From the NCBI GenBank assembly GCA_013178275.1, contig JABLWZ010000014.1, forward strand, positions 1-64,000: a DNA stretch of 64,000 nucleotides, written 5' to 3'. This document shows, piece after piece, positions 27,047 through 34,282 of the stretch. The notes beneath the pieces are model-generated. The model did not search any database. It worked only from the letters and a program-made list of their open reading frames with translations, and was not told the DNA's origin. The DNA is from Bacillota bacterium (lineage in GTDB: Bacteria; Bacillota; Ch66; Ch109). Positions within the stretch are counted from its first letter, which is position 1. Each line of letters begins with the position of its first letter. The translations under genes were made by a program, and so were the position numbers.

Positions 27047-27567
27047 GTAGACAAAAGAAAAGCCTAGCGGTGTGTTAAATACTACCACTCAGGGCGCTGC
27101 TAAAAGGCCTATTTTCAGTGGCTGTTGTGGTGTTGTGGTGGTGCGGGGCACGCCTCGGGTGTTTTAAGGCGGTTTAGGGTCCTGGCTCCGTATTGTTTAC
27201 CATACCCCGCCGGAAACTCCGTTGCACCAGCATTCAATCGGCCCCAAATAGTGGGTGAGCCCTGCGGGGTCAGGAGCCCGTTATGGTGCTCTGCGTCTTA
27301 CTGCCCTGCGAATGCTGACTGGTAGAAGCGGGGCGAGCGACAGGAGGTCGCGAGAAGGCCGAGTGCACGGATGCATATTCGGCCTTATTACCCCATCTAC
27401 CCGAAGCATGAGCAGTTGGCAGTACAGCAGAGGGAGTATGGAGCGACAGGACACCGCAGGGTGAGGCCCAGCCATAGCCATAGATTGAATGCGGCCTTGA
27501 CCGTCGCCACGTAAGTCCTAATCTTTTTCGTTTATTGTGGTGCCATCAGGCATGATTATTTGTCTAC
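27047..27567 (+). ncRNA. Candidate structured non-coding RNA / non-autonomous element (HEARO/omega-RNA-like?)
   Basis: About 520 bases without a credible protein, bounded by the inverted repeat GTAGACAAA (27047-27055) / TTTGTCTAC (27559-27567). Internal folds: CCAGCATTC (27227-27235) with GAATGCTG (27310-27317), GCGAC/GTCGC (27337-27351), and AAGGCCGA..TCGGCCTT with GTGCA/TGCAT (27355-27386). The GCGAGAAG after the second stem and the GACACCGCAGGGTGAG end recall the HEARO RNA of IscB-type IS200/IS605 elements. That likeness is from memory only, and no IscB or TnpB gene is present. RNase P, tmRNA and SRP signatures were looked for and are absent. Confidence 0.35.
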
Positions 27568-27574
27568 AGCCTGG

Positions 27575-27593
27575 GGGGGTGCGTAGCGCCTCT
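27575..27593 (+). repeat. Right border repeat of the 27-kb non-coding element
   Basis: GGGGGTGCGTAGCGCCTCT, the second copy of the 19-bp direct repeat at 27022-27040. The remaining 27594-27770 is AT-rich and shows nothing else recognisable. Confidence 0.65.
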
Positions 27594-27770
27594 TTAAACT
27601 TTTAATTAAATATCTAAATGTCTGCCACCGGAGAAAAATTCTGGTAATAAATCATCGACACCGGCAGTAATATTTATTGATGGAACAGGAATATTTTAGG
27701 CGGCGTTTTTTCTAGCGCTGCTCGATATGGGATGTTCATATTCGGTTGAAGGACGGCTGGATAACCCGTC

Positions 27771-28940
27771 CTAAGCAGCCGGGGGCTCATTTTCCAGGTG
27801 GGACATGAGCACCCGCGTCAGCACGACCAGAAACACCAGGCCGATCCCGAAGCCGAGGAATAGCGTGGGGTATCCCCAGGTCCCTACTATCCTGCTGCCG
27901 ATCGCGGTCCCGATCCCACCGCCGCCCATAAAGCAGAAGGCAACCAGCGAGGTCGCCGCTCCTCGGGCGCTGGCGGCGAACTCGGTCCCCATGGTCAGGA
28001 TGGTGGAATGGGCCAGCATGTTGCCCAGCCCCAGGACTCCCACCCCGACCACGAACACGGCCAGGACGCTGCCGAACGCCCAGAAAGCGGCGCTGGCCGC
28101 GACTGTCAGTCCGAACCCGAGCAGCATCACCTTCTGCCGCCCGATCCGCTGCGCCAGCCGGCCGCTGCCGCGGCTGCCAACGATGGCGGCGGCCCCGAAC
28201 ACCGTCATGATCATCCCGATCCAGAGGTTGTTGAGGTGGAAGGCGTGCTCGATGAAGCCCCCCAGGTAGGAGAACTGTCCCAGGATGAAGATACCCTCGA
28301 TCAGGGCGATCAGGTAGGTCCGGCCGCTGCGGCCGGTCAGCAGCCGCCAGTAAGGCTTTAAAAATTCGCTCCCGGGGTTTCTGCCCGGCGGCACCTGCCG
28401 ACCCACTACGAACAGCAGGACGGTTACTCCCGTCGACAGCAGGGCGTAGGTGAGAAAAACCCCGCGCCAGCTCAGGAAATAGGCTATCGAACCGCCGATC
28501 GCCATGCTCAGTCCCTGCCCCAGGAAGGCCATTCCCAGGAACACCCCGATCGCCGCCTGTCGCTCGGGCATCGGGACCAGGTCGCCGATCAGGGCTATCG
28601 AGACCGGGATCACCGAAGCCGCAAAGATCCCGGTTATCAGGCGGTAGACGCCGAGGTAGAACAGGCTGGTCCCTATCGCGGTCAGCGCCGTCCCCACCGT
28701 AAACAGTACCATGGTCAGGGTGATTATCTCCCGCTTGCCGAAGCGGTCGGCCAGCGGTCCGAACACCAGCTGCGCCGCCCCGAAGGGTATCATGTAGGCT
28801 GAAATCAGCAGCCCCGCCCGGGCCACCGGCACCCCGATACCCGATGCGATCGCGGGCAGGATCGGGGATACCACCCAGTTGTCCGCCATTACCGTGAAAG
28901 CCGCCATCCCCAGTACCAGAATCATCGTTCTTCGATTCAT
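27771..28940 (-). CDS. MFS transporter under T-box control
   Basis: A 389-residue major facilitator with 12 predicted helices. The loop 2-3 motif GPLADRFGKREIITLTM (MFS motif A) is clear, with a related RLAQRIGRQKVMLLG in the second half. The sequence resembles drug:H+ antiporters (DHA1/AraJ-like). The T-box leader upstream shows that transcription responds to uncharged tRNA, so an amino acid or related compound is the likely substrate rather than a drug. GGAGGGG nine bases before ATG 28940. It is a single-gene unit. Confidence 0.88.
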   Translation of the reverse strand: MNRRTMILVLGMAAFTVMADNWVVSPILPAIASGIGVPVARAGLLISAYMIPFGAAQLVFGPLADRFGKREIITLTMVLFTVGTALTAIGTSLFYLGVYRLITGIFAASVIPVSIALIGDLVPMPERQAAIGVFLGMAFLGQGLSMAIGGSIAYFLSWRGVFLTYALLSTGVTVLLFVVGRQVPPGRNPGSEFLKPYWRLLTGRSGRTYLIALIEGIFILGQFSYLGGFIEHAFHLNNLWIGMIMTVFGAAAIVGSRGSGRLAQRIGRQKVMLLGFGLTVAASAAFWAFGSVLAVFVVGVGVLGLGNMLAHSTILTMGTEFAASARGAATSLVAFCFMGGGGIGTAIGSRIVGTWGYPTLFLGFGIGLVFLVVLTRVLMSHLENEPPAA

Positions 28941-28959
28941 GTGTATCCCCTCCTAATTT

Positions 28960-29253
28960 TAATTCAAAAAAATTAAACCCCTCATCCTGAATCTGGTTCA
29001 GGGACGAGAGGAATAACCCGCGGTACCACCCTGCTTGCCGCTTTCAGCGGCCGCTCAAAGGCGTTCTAAAACGCCGGCTGATAACGGTCGCCTGACCGGC
29101 TTCCTTAATGAGCACGCTGAAAACATCACCGTTAGGAAAGCGGCTCGGGGAGGACGCTGGGTAAACAACCGAGGTGGGGCCGGTTCGCAGCGGGTCCGGC
29201 TCTCTGAACCCTGGCCTCGATTCTGAACAACCCGTCATCGCCTGGTTTAAAAT
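28960..29253 (-). promoter_or_regulatory. T-box riboswitch of the MFS gene
   Basis: On the minus strand the invariant T-box AGGGTGGTACCGCGGG occupies 29032-29017. A Stem I with AGAGAG (29201-29206) and GCGAACC lies upstream. A terminator (CCTCTCGTCCCTGAA..TTCAGGATGAGGGG, 29011-28978, then TTTAATTTTTTT) follows and can be replaced by the antiterminator formed with the T-box. Uncharged tRNA binding would switch the gene on. The specifier codon lies somewhere near 29155-29172 but cannot be fixed by eye. Confidence 0.92.
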
Positions 29254-29260
29254 TGTATGC

Positions 29261-29290
29261 AGTATACATTCATCTGGTCGAGTTTGTCAA
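29261..29290 (-). promoter_or_regulatory. Sigma-A promoter of the T-box transcript
   Basis: On the minus strand a perfect TTGACA (29290-29285) and TATACT (29266-29261) are 18 bases apart, placing the transcript start just before Stem I of the T-box. Confidence 0.75.
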
Positions 29291-29349
29291 CTAAAAAGAT
29301 CGTGGCGGGAGAAATCTTTTTTTGTACATGATAGGGCTGCGGCCTGTAT

Positions 29350-29355
29350 TATAAT
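29350..29355 (+). promoter_or_regulatory. -10 element before structured repeat copy 2
   Basis: TATAAT with no clear -35. A start about seven bases downstream would begin the transcript at the first base of the structured repeat, making it the 5' leader of the QueG-like gene. Confidence 0.45.
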
Positions 29356-29365
29356 GTTTATAAAC

Positions 29366-29454
29366 CGGCGAAGAAAACTTGGCTACCGCCAAGGGCGGGA
29401 GCTATAGCTGCACTTGCTTGCATCGGAAAGTTCTCTAATATACTTTCCGATAGC
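29366..29454 (+). repeat. Dispersed structured repeat, copy 2 (5' leader)
   Basis: Begins GGCGAAGAAAACTTGGC. Stem 1 is CTTGGC/GCCAAG (29378-29393) around TACC, then GGGAGCTATAGCTGCACTTGC, then stem 2 ATCGGAAAGT / ACTTTCCGAT (29422-29451). Compared with copy 1, stem 2 carries a paired A-T to G-C change. It ends 20 bases before the ribosome site of the next gene. Confidence 0.65.
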
Positions 29455-29475
29455 GCGAAGAAAGGGGGGGTAACG

Positions 29476-30210
29476 ATGTGGACGGCTATCGTCAAGGAGT
29501 TCCAGCGCCTCTGCGCGGATGAAAGGCGGGAAGGGATCATAGCCGCCGCGCCGCTGAAATCGGTCCGGCTGCTGCCCGAACAGAACGTTTACCTCTACCG
29601 GAAGATAGAACAGCGGGGATGGGATAAGGATAACACCACCGCGATATCTCTCGGCCTGGCCTACCGTGAGGAAGAGATGAGGTACATACCTCCGGAGTGG
29701 GTCAACTCAAAACCTGAAAGAAGCCCATGGAACCACTACGCCTGCGCCTACCGCGCGCTCAATCGGGCGCTTAATCTGATTTCCCGCACCCTGGCGGAAG
29801 GATTCGGGGGGATAGGGGAAGGAGCGACGCTGGAGGGCCTGGTGGACCAGGTCGCCCACGTCCGGGACTACTACCCGCTCTGCGTCTCGCACCGCTCGGT
29901 GGCCGAGGCCGCCAACCTGGGGTGGCGCGGTAAGCACGGCCTCATCGTCACTCCGGAGTTCGGCCCCGCGCTGAGGCTGGCCAGCGTGTTCGTACCCGGG
30001 CGCATCGATTCACCGGCCCGCGAACTCAGGGGCTGCGGCGAATGTCGGGCCTGCCGCGAGGTCTGTCCGGTCCTGGACAAGGGATGGAATGAGGGTGATC
30101 TCGACCGCTACCGGGAGATGTGCCGCAGGCGGATCGAAGCGTTGGGGCTGGAGGACGAGGTCTGCGGCATCTGCGTCCGTCGCTGCTGGGAGGCCGTGCG
30201 GCAGGACTGA
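29476..30210 (+). CDS. QueG-like 4Fe-4S protein
   Basis: A 244-residue iron-sulfur protein resembling epoxyqueuosine reductase. GWRGKHGLIVTPEFGPALRLASVF corresponds to the QueG GWIGKNGLLI-type segment. A ferredoxin cluster CGECRACREVCP (C-x2-C-x2-C-x3-C) and a reduced second cluster CGICVRRC follow. It is shorter than true QueG (about 310-380 residues), and the N-terminal cobalamin-binding region is divergent, so it is probably a paralogue such as a corrinoid-activation or redox protein. AAAGGGGGG precedes the ATG. It carries a structured leader and converges on the radical SAM gene. Confidence 0.72.
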   Translation: MWTAIVKEFQRLCADERREGIIAAAPLKSVRLLPEQNVYLYRKIEQRGWDKDNTTAISLGLAYREEEMRYIPPEWVNSKPERSPWNHYACAYRALNRALNLISRTLAEGFGGIGEGATLEGLVDQVAHVRDYYPLCVSHRSVAEAANLGWRGKHGLIVTPEFGPALRLASVFVPGRIDSPARELRGCGECRACREVCPVLDKGWNEGDLDRYREMCRRRIEALGLEDEVCGICVRRCWEAVRQD

Positions 30211-30215
30211 AGGCT

Positions 30216-31226
30216 CTATCCCTCCAGTCCCACGATAGGAATCTCCTGGCCGCACCTGGAGCAGCGTCTACCGTCCAGTCCCACCAGGGAGACCTGGTAC
30301 CCGCGTCGCCTGATCAGAGACTGCTCGCAGGACGGGCATACCGTGTCGCTGTGTCCGGACCCCGCCACGTTGCCCAGGTAGACGTAGTGAAGCCGTTCCC
30401 GTGCGATGTCGTAAGCCATCTCCAGTGTCCCCACCGGGGTTGGTGGCAGGTCCAGCTGGTAGTTCGGGAAGTAGCGCGACAGGTGCAGCGGGGTATCGGG
30501 GTCGACGGACTTTATCCAGTCAGCCAGGGCGGTGATCTCCTCCCGCGAGTCGTTCAGCCCGGGGATGATCAGGTTGGTCAGCTCCACGTGGCAGGAGCCA
30601 GCCGCAGTTTCCACCGTCTTCATCACCGGGGCCAGCCCGCCTTTGCACCACTTGCGGTAGAAGTCCTCCACGAAACCCTTGACATCGATGTTCATAGCGT
30701 CTATAAGAGGCAGCAGCCGCCGTAGCGGTTGCTCCTGGATGTAACCGTTGGTCACCAGGACGTTCTTGAACCCCTTTCCCCTCGCCAGCTCCGCCGTCTC
30801 CAAGACGTATTCGTACCAAACAGTCGGCTCCGAGTATGTATAGGCGATTCCCACACATGGGCGTCTGGCGGATTCGCGCTCCATGATCTCGACCGCCGCC
30901 TCGGGGCTCAGGTCTACCGATTGGGGGTCGCCGTGGGCTATGGTCCAGTTCTGGCAGAACTGGCAGTGAAGGTTGCACCCGACCGTACCCAGGGAAAAGA
31001 TCTCGGTGCCGGGATAGAAATGGTACAGCGGCTTCTTCTCGATCGGGTCCATCCCGTAGGAGGTAACCACCCGATAGTTCCTGGTTATAAGCTCCCCATC
31101 GCGGTTTTCCCGCACCCGGCAGACCCCCGCCTTGCCCGGCTTGATCACGCAGGCGCGGGGACAGAGCAGGCACTTGATGTCCTTGTTTTCCAGGAGGTCA
31201 TAAAACTCCGCGGCCCGGTCGGCCAT
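30216..31226 (-). CDS. amrS: AmmeMemoRadiSam system radical SAM protein
   Basis: A 336-residue radical SAM enzyme related to pyruvate formate-lyase activators. The cluster motif is CNLHCQFCQNW (C-x3-C-x2-C) near residue 75, preceded by a distinctive CLLCPRACVIKPGKAGVCRVR Cys-rich N-terminus and followed by MNIDVKGF. A C-terminal Cys pair (CPSC, CSRC) suggests an extra metal site. It is the radical partner of the AMMECR1/Memo proteins in a conserved but functionally undefined system. GGGGG eight bases before the ATG. It lies 20 bases after the dioxygenase/AMMECR1 gene in one operon. Confidence 0.9.
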   Translation of the reverse strand: MADRAAEFYDLLENKDIKCLLCPRACVIKPGKAGVCRVRENRDGELITRNYRVVTSYGMDPIEKKPLYHFYPGTEIFSLGTVGCNLHCQFCQNWTIAHGDPQSVDLSPEAAVEIMERESARRPCVGIAYTYSEPTVWYEYVLETAELARGKGFKNVLVTNGYIQEQPLRRLLPLIDAMNIDVKGFVEDFYRKWCKGGLAPVMKTVETAAGSCHVELTNLIIPGLNDSREEITALADWIKSVDPDTPLHLSRYFPNYQLDLPPTPVGTLEMAYDIARERLHYVYLGNVAGSGHSDTVCPSCEQSLIRRRGYQVSLVGLDGRRCSRCGQEIPIVGLEG

Positions 31227-31246
31227 AACATCAACCCCCGATCGTG

Positions 31247-32701
31247 CTACTTGTACCTGACTACCTCGAACCGCTCCAGCTTCACCGGCTCACCGGGGGC
31301 GATACCAGCCTTCTGGCGGGCGATGGCCACCTGCTCCTCGGCCGTGTCGATACCCTCCAGGTCGGGCAGCAGCAGTCCCCGCTTCGAACCCTTGCTCACT
31401 ATCACCCCGTACCGGTGGGGGTCGAGTTGGGCCATCGACTCGATGGGTTCGGGCTTGCCCAGGATATCCACCGAGTACTCGAGTTCTTCCAGCTCGCTGG
31501 CCTCGACCTCGGGGAACCTGGGGTCCCTGAGCGCGGCGCTGATGGCGTTCTGCATTATCTCTTCCGCGGCGCTGGGGCGGGTCGGGGCGATGGTCCCGAT
31601 GCATCCCCGAAGCTGACCGTGCTTCTTCAGGGACACGAAGACCCCCGCCGGCTCTTTCAGCTCAGGGGGAACATCCGGGGGCAGCAGCGAACGCTCCCCG
31701 GAGCCGATGTAATGCTCGATGGTGTCCCGGGCCAGCCTCACCGGGGCTGATTCCTTCCCCCGCGTCTCGCTCATCTTGGTTTCCCGCTGGCCCCGGATCG
31801 CTTCGAGCATCTGGCGCGAGGGGTCTTTGGCCCCTATCCCCAGGTTGGCGATCATGTATCCCACCCCAAAGGGGCCTTCGTAGGAGTAAACCTGGGGGGC
31901 GATCTCAAAACCGTCCGCCGCACCCCATGCTATCACGAACGAGCGCAGGGCGCAGTCGCCAGCCTTGTCCACCAGGCCGGGAGACAGTCGGAACACCCCC
32001 AGCACATCCCCCTCGGCCGTGATGCGGTTCATCTCCTGGTCGTACACCGCTCCCTCGGGACGGAAACCCGACGGCGCGTCAGGGGTCAGCCGGTGCGAGA
32101 GGTCGCCGCTGGCGATCAGCGCCGCGCGGCGTCCCGATTTTACTATCGTACGGTTCAGAACCATCCCGAACCGGTAAAGGTCCTCCAGCGACAGCCACCC
32201 ATAGGTGATGACCACCAGTTTGAACCCCGGGTCCCGGCCCGCATTCTTGTAGGCCTGGCGTACGAAGTAGAGCGGCACCATGACCCCGTGGTCCAGTTCG
32301 GTACCGACCGAGAACCTCCTGGCCCGGCCCTCCGACATTGCCAGGGTCGGGATGCCCGCGGCCTCGGCCTCGACACTCAGGAGGTCGACCAGCTCCAGAT
32401 CGTTTTCAAGGGAGAACGATACCGAGGAGGCCCTGAACTGTCCCAGGTTGCCCTTCAGCTCGGGCGTACCCGCCAGCACCAGGACGTCCTGAAAGACGGG
32501 TCCGTGTGGAGTTATCACCACCAGTAGATCGGGGTCGGCCGACGCGATGTCGCTCCCCAGCCTGAGCAGCGCTTCCTGGCTGGCCTTTACCTTACGGTCC
32601 TCTCCCCTGCCGACCTCGGGCACCATGATGGGGGGGTGGGGAGCCATTCCCAGCACAACGAGTTCACCTGGCCGCCCTGCGACCTTAACCGCCTGGTCCA
32701 T
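31247..32701 (-). CDS. amrA: AmmeMemoRadiSam system protein: LigB-like dioxygenase fused to AMMECR1
   Basis: A 484-residue fusion. Residues about 1-270 are a class III extradiol dioxygenase (LigB-like) domain, with APHPPIM, ITPHGP and GDLSHRLTP holding candidate metal His residues. Residues about 300-484 are AMMECR1, with the family LRGCIGT motif as GQLRGCIGTIAPTRP. Both domains recur with the radical SAM partner encoded next. GGAGGGAGG precedes ATG 32701, which is chosen because homology starts there. The product of the system is not established; modification of an aromatic or amino acid side chain has been speculated. Confidence 0.9.
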   Translation of the reverse strand: MDQAVKVAGRPGELVVLGMAPHPPIMVPEVGRGEDRKVKASQEALLRLGSDIASADPDLLVVITPHGPVFQDVLVLAGTPELKGNLGQFRASSVSFSLENDLELVDLLSVEAEAAGIPTLAMSEGRARRFSVGTELDHGVMVPLYFVRQAYKNAGRDPGFKLVVITYGWLSLEDLYRFGMVLNRTIVKSGRRAALIASGDLSHRLTPDAPSGFRPEGAVYDQEMNRITAEGDVLGVFRLSPGLVDKAGDCALRSFVIAWGAADGFEIAPQVYSYEGPFGVGYMIANLGIGAKDPSRQMLEAIRGQRETKMSETRGKESAPVRLARDTIEHYIGSGERSLLPPDVPPELKEPAGVFVSLKKHGQLRGCIGTIAPTRPSAAEEIMQNAISAALRDPRFPEVEASELEELEYSVDILGKPEPIESMAQLDPHRYGVIVSKGSKRGLLLPDLEGIDTAEEQVAIARQKAGIAPGEPVKLERFEVVRYK

Positions 32702-32789
32702 ATCTCCAGTCCTCCCTCCGCTTTTTATACCCATTATACCCAAAATCTGCACCGCGCTCTCTAAATTAATCAACTTTGAAATCAACCTT

Positions 32790-32827
32790 TTTAATAATAA
32801 TAGACCCCTTGTATTAATCAAAGGGTC
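32790..32827 (-). terminator. Probable terminator of cwlD
   Basis: On the minus strand GACCCTTTG and CAAGGGGTC (32803-32827, one mismatch) enclose ATTAATA and are followed by TATTATTATT. The 117 bases around it contain five ATTAAT words (32765, 32813, 32831, 32857, 32876). Confidence 0.5.
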
Positions 32828-32894
32828 CTCATTAATAAAGATTTTAACTTGGGTCTATTAATCCCCAGCGGCGTGATTAATCCTGCTTCTGGTT

Positions 32895-33620
32895 CTACTG
32901 CTGGGCGCAGTAACGGACCACCCCGGAGTAGATGGCCCGCGCCAGCTTATCCTGGTAGGCGGGGTCCTTCATCATCTTCTCCTCGACGGGGTTTGACATG
33001 AAGCCGATCTCCACGTTGACGGCCGTCACCTGGGCCTTCTCCAGTATGTAATAATCCTCCCCCTTGGCCTTGCGGTGGTTCTCGACGCTGACCTTCACCA
33101 GTTCCTCCTGGATAAACTCGGCCAGCTTCTTCCCCTCCTCGCTGCTGCGCAGGTAAAAGGTCTGCGCCCCCCACCACCTCGAAGCGGGAAAGCTGTTCAC
33201 GTGGATGCTGATAAAGAAGTCCGCCTGGTTCATGTTGGCGCAGGCCACCCGGCGCGCCAGGTCCTGCCGCTTCCGTTCCATCAGTCCCTTGACCCCCGGG
33301 TCGGCCAGGTCCTCGTCCTTCTCCCGGGTCATGATGACGTTGCTGCCCGCCTCGGTGAGCAGGTGGGCCAGCCGCTGCCCCACCTGGAGGGTGAGGTCCT
33401 TCTCCCTGGTCCCCGAACCGCTGACCGCCCCCGGGTCCACGCCCCCGTGCCCGGGGTCGACCACGATCACCCGGCCTGCCACGGTCCAGGACCATGCCTC
33501 CACCGCCTCCTCCTCTGCCCTGGCCTGGATGCTCTCCCAGATCCCGAAACCCGCCAGCAGCAGGGCCAACAGCCCCAGCAGAACGAACGGCCGAGCCCTC
33601 AGTATTTTTAACCAGATCAA
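32895..33620 (-). CDS. cwlD: N-acetylmuramoyl-L-alanine amidase, CwlD type
   Basis: A 241-residue zinc amidase (Amidase_3). The N-terminal membrane anchor FVLLGLLALLLAGFGIW is followed by VVDPGHGGVDPGA (zinc His), MTREKDE, ISIHVNS (second zinc His) and NVEIGFMSNPVEE (catalytic Glu). CwlD helps make muramic-delta-lactam in the spore cortex, which is needed for germination. In Bacillus it lies just downstream of rplM-rpsI; here the same order is kept, but with two genes inserted. This supports an endospore former. Confidence 0.92.
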   Translation of the reverse strand: MIWLKILRARPFVLLGLLALLLAGFGIWESIQARAEEEAVEAWSWTVAGRVIVVDPGHGGVDPGAVSGSGTREKDLTLQVGQRLAHLLTEAGSNVIMTREKDEDLADPGVKGLMERKRQDLARRVACANMNQADFFISIHVNSFPASRWWGAQTFYLRSSEEGKKLAEFIQEELVKVSVENHRKAKGEDYYILEKAQVTAVNVEIGFMSNPVEEKMMKDPAYQDKLARAIYSGVVRYCAQQ

Positions 33621-33781
33621 TTCTCATCCCCCCGGGTGCAGGGTGTATCCTATTAAACATCATTATTCCCGGCCCCCCCGAGTTATGCCCTAAATGACCC
33701 CGGCCGGGGATGTGGATATTACACTCCGCGCGCGGATGGGTTATGATTAAATGGGACTACGAATATAAGGTTGGCTTTTTG

Positions 33782-34210
33782 ATGAGCGGTACACCATCGA
33801 ACGATCCCGGGCCCAGGCCTCTCGGGGTAATAGGCCGGCTGAAGGCCAGGGCCCGGGCACTCAAGACCGAGACCTACGCCCTCTACTTGGCCGGTCGCGA
33901 CCGCCGCACCCCCTGGCACGCCAGGCTTTTAGCCGCGGCGGTGGTGGCCTACGCCCTGAGCCCCATCGACCTGATCCCCGACTTCATACCCGTGCTCGGC
34001 TACCTGGACGACCTTATCCTTATCCCGCTCGGCCTGACGCTGGCGATAAGGATGGTCCCCGAGGAGGTCATGCGGGAGTGCCGGGAAAGGGCGCGGGAGG
34101 AGTTGGACGGCAGGGCTCCCCGCGGCTGGTACGCCGCCGCCGTGATCGCGGCCGTCTGGCTGGCGCTGCTGCTGTGGATCGCTCTTACGGTGTACCGGCG
34201 CCTGGGCTGA
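33782..34210 (+). CDS. DUF1232 (YkvA-like) membrane protein
   Basis: About 142 residues. The DUF1232 core LLAAAVVAYALSPIDLIPDFIPVLGYLDDLILIPLGL is intact, with one or two membrane helices there and a C-terminal helix AAVIAAVWLALLLWIALTVY. Function unknown; family members are small inner-membrane proteins. ATG 33782, 33743 and 33710 are all possible and no upstream site is strong; 33782 is chosen because the basic, Pro-rich N-terminus starts there. Divergent from cwlD. Confidence 0.75.
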   Translation: MSGTPSNDPGPRPLGVIGRLKARARALKTETYALYLAGRDRRTPWHARLLAAAVVAYALSPIDLIPDFIPVLGYLDDLILIPLGLTLAIRMVPEEVMRECRERAREELDGRAPRGWYAAAVIAAVWLALLLWIALTVYRRLG

Positions 34211-34282
34211 AATTGCAGGCCAAGAAACGGATAGCGTCGGCTCCAGCCCGGTATTATGATGATGGTGAAAGGGGCTGATACA

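Noticed and set aside
27047..27567. RNase P RNA, tmRNA or SRP RNA
   Set aside because: The GAGGAAAGTCC, tmRNA tag frame and SRP GGTCAGG..GGAAGCAGCC signatures are absent.
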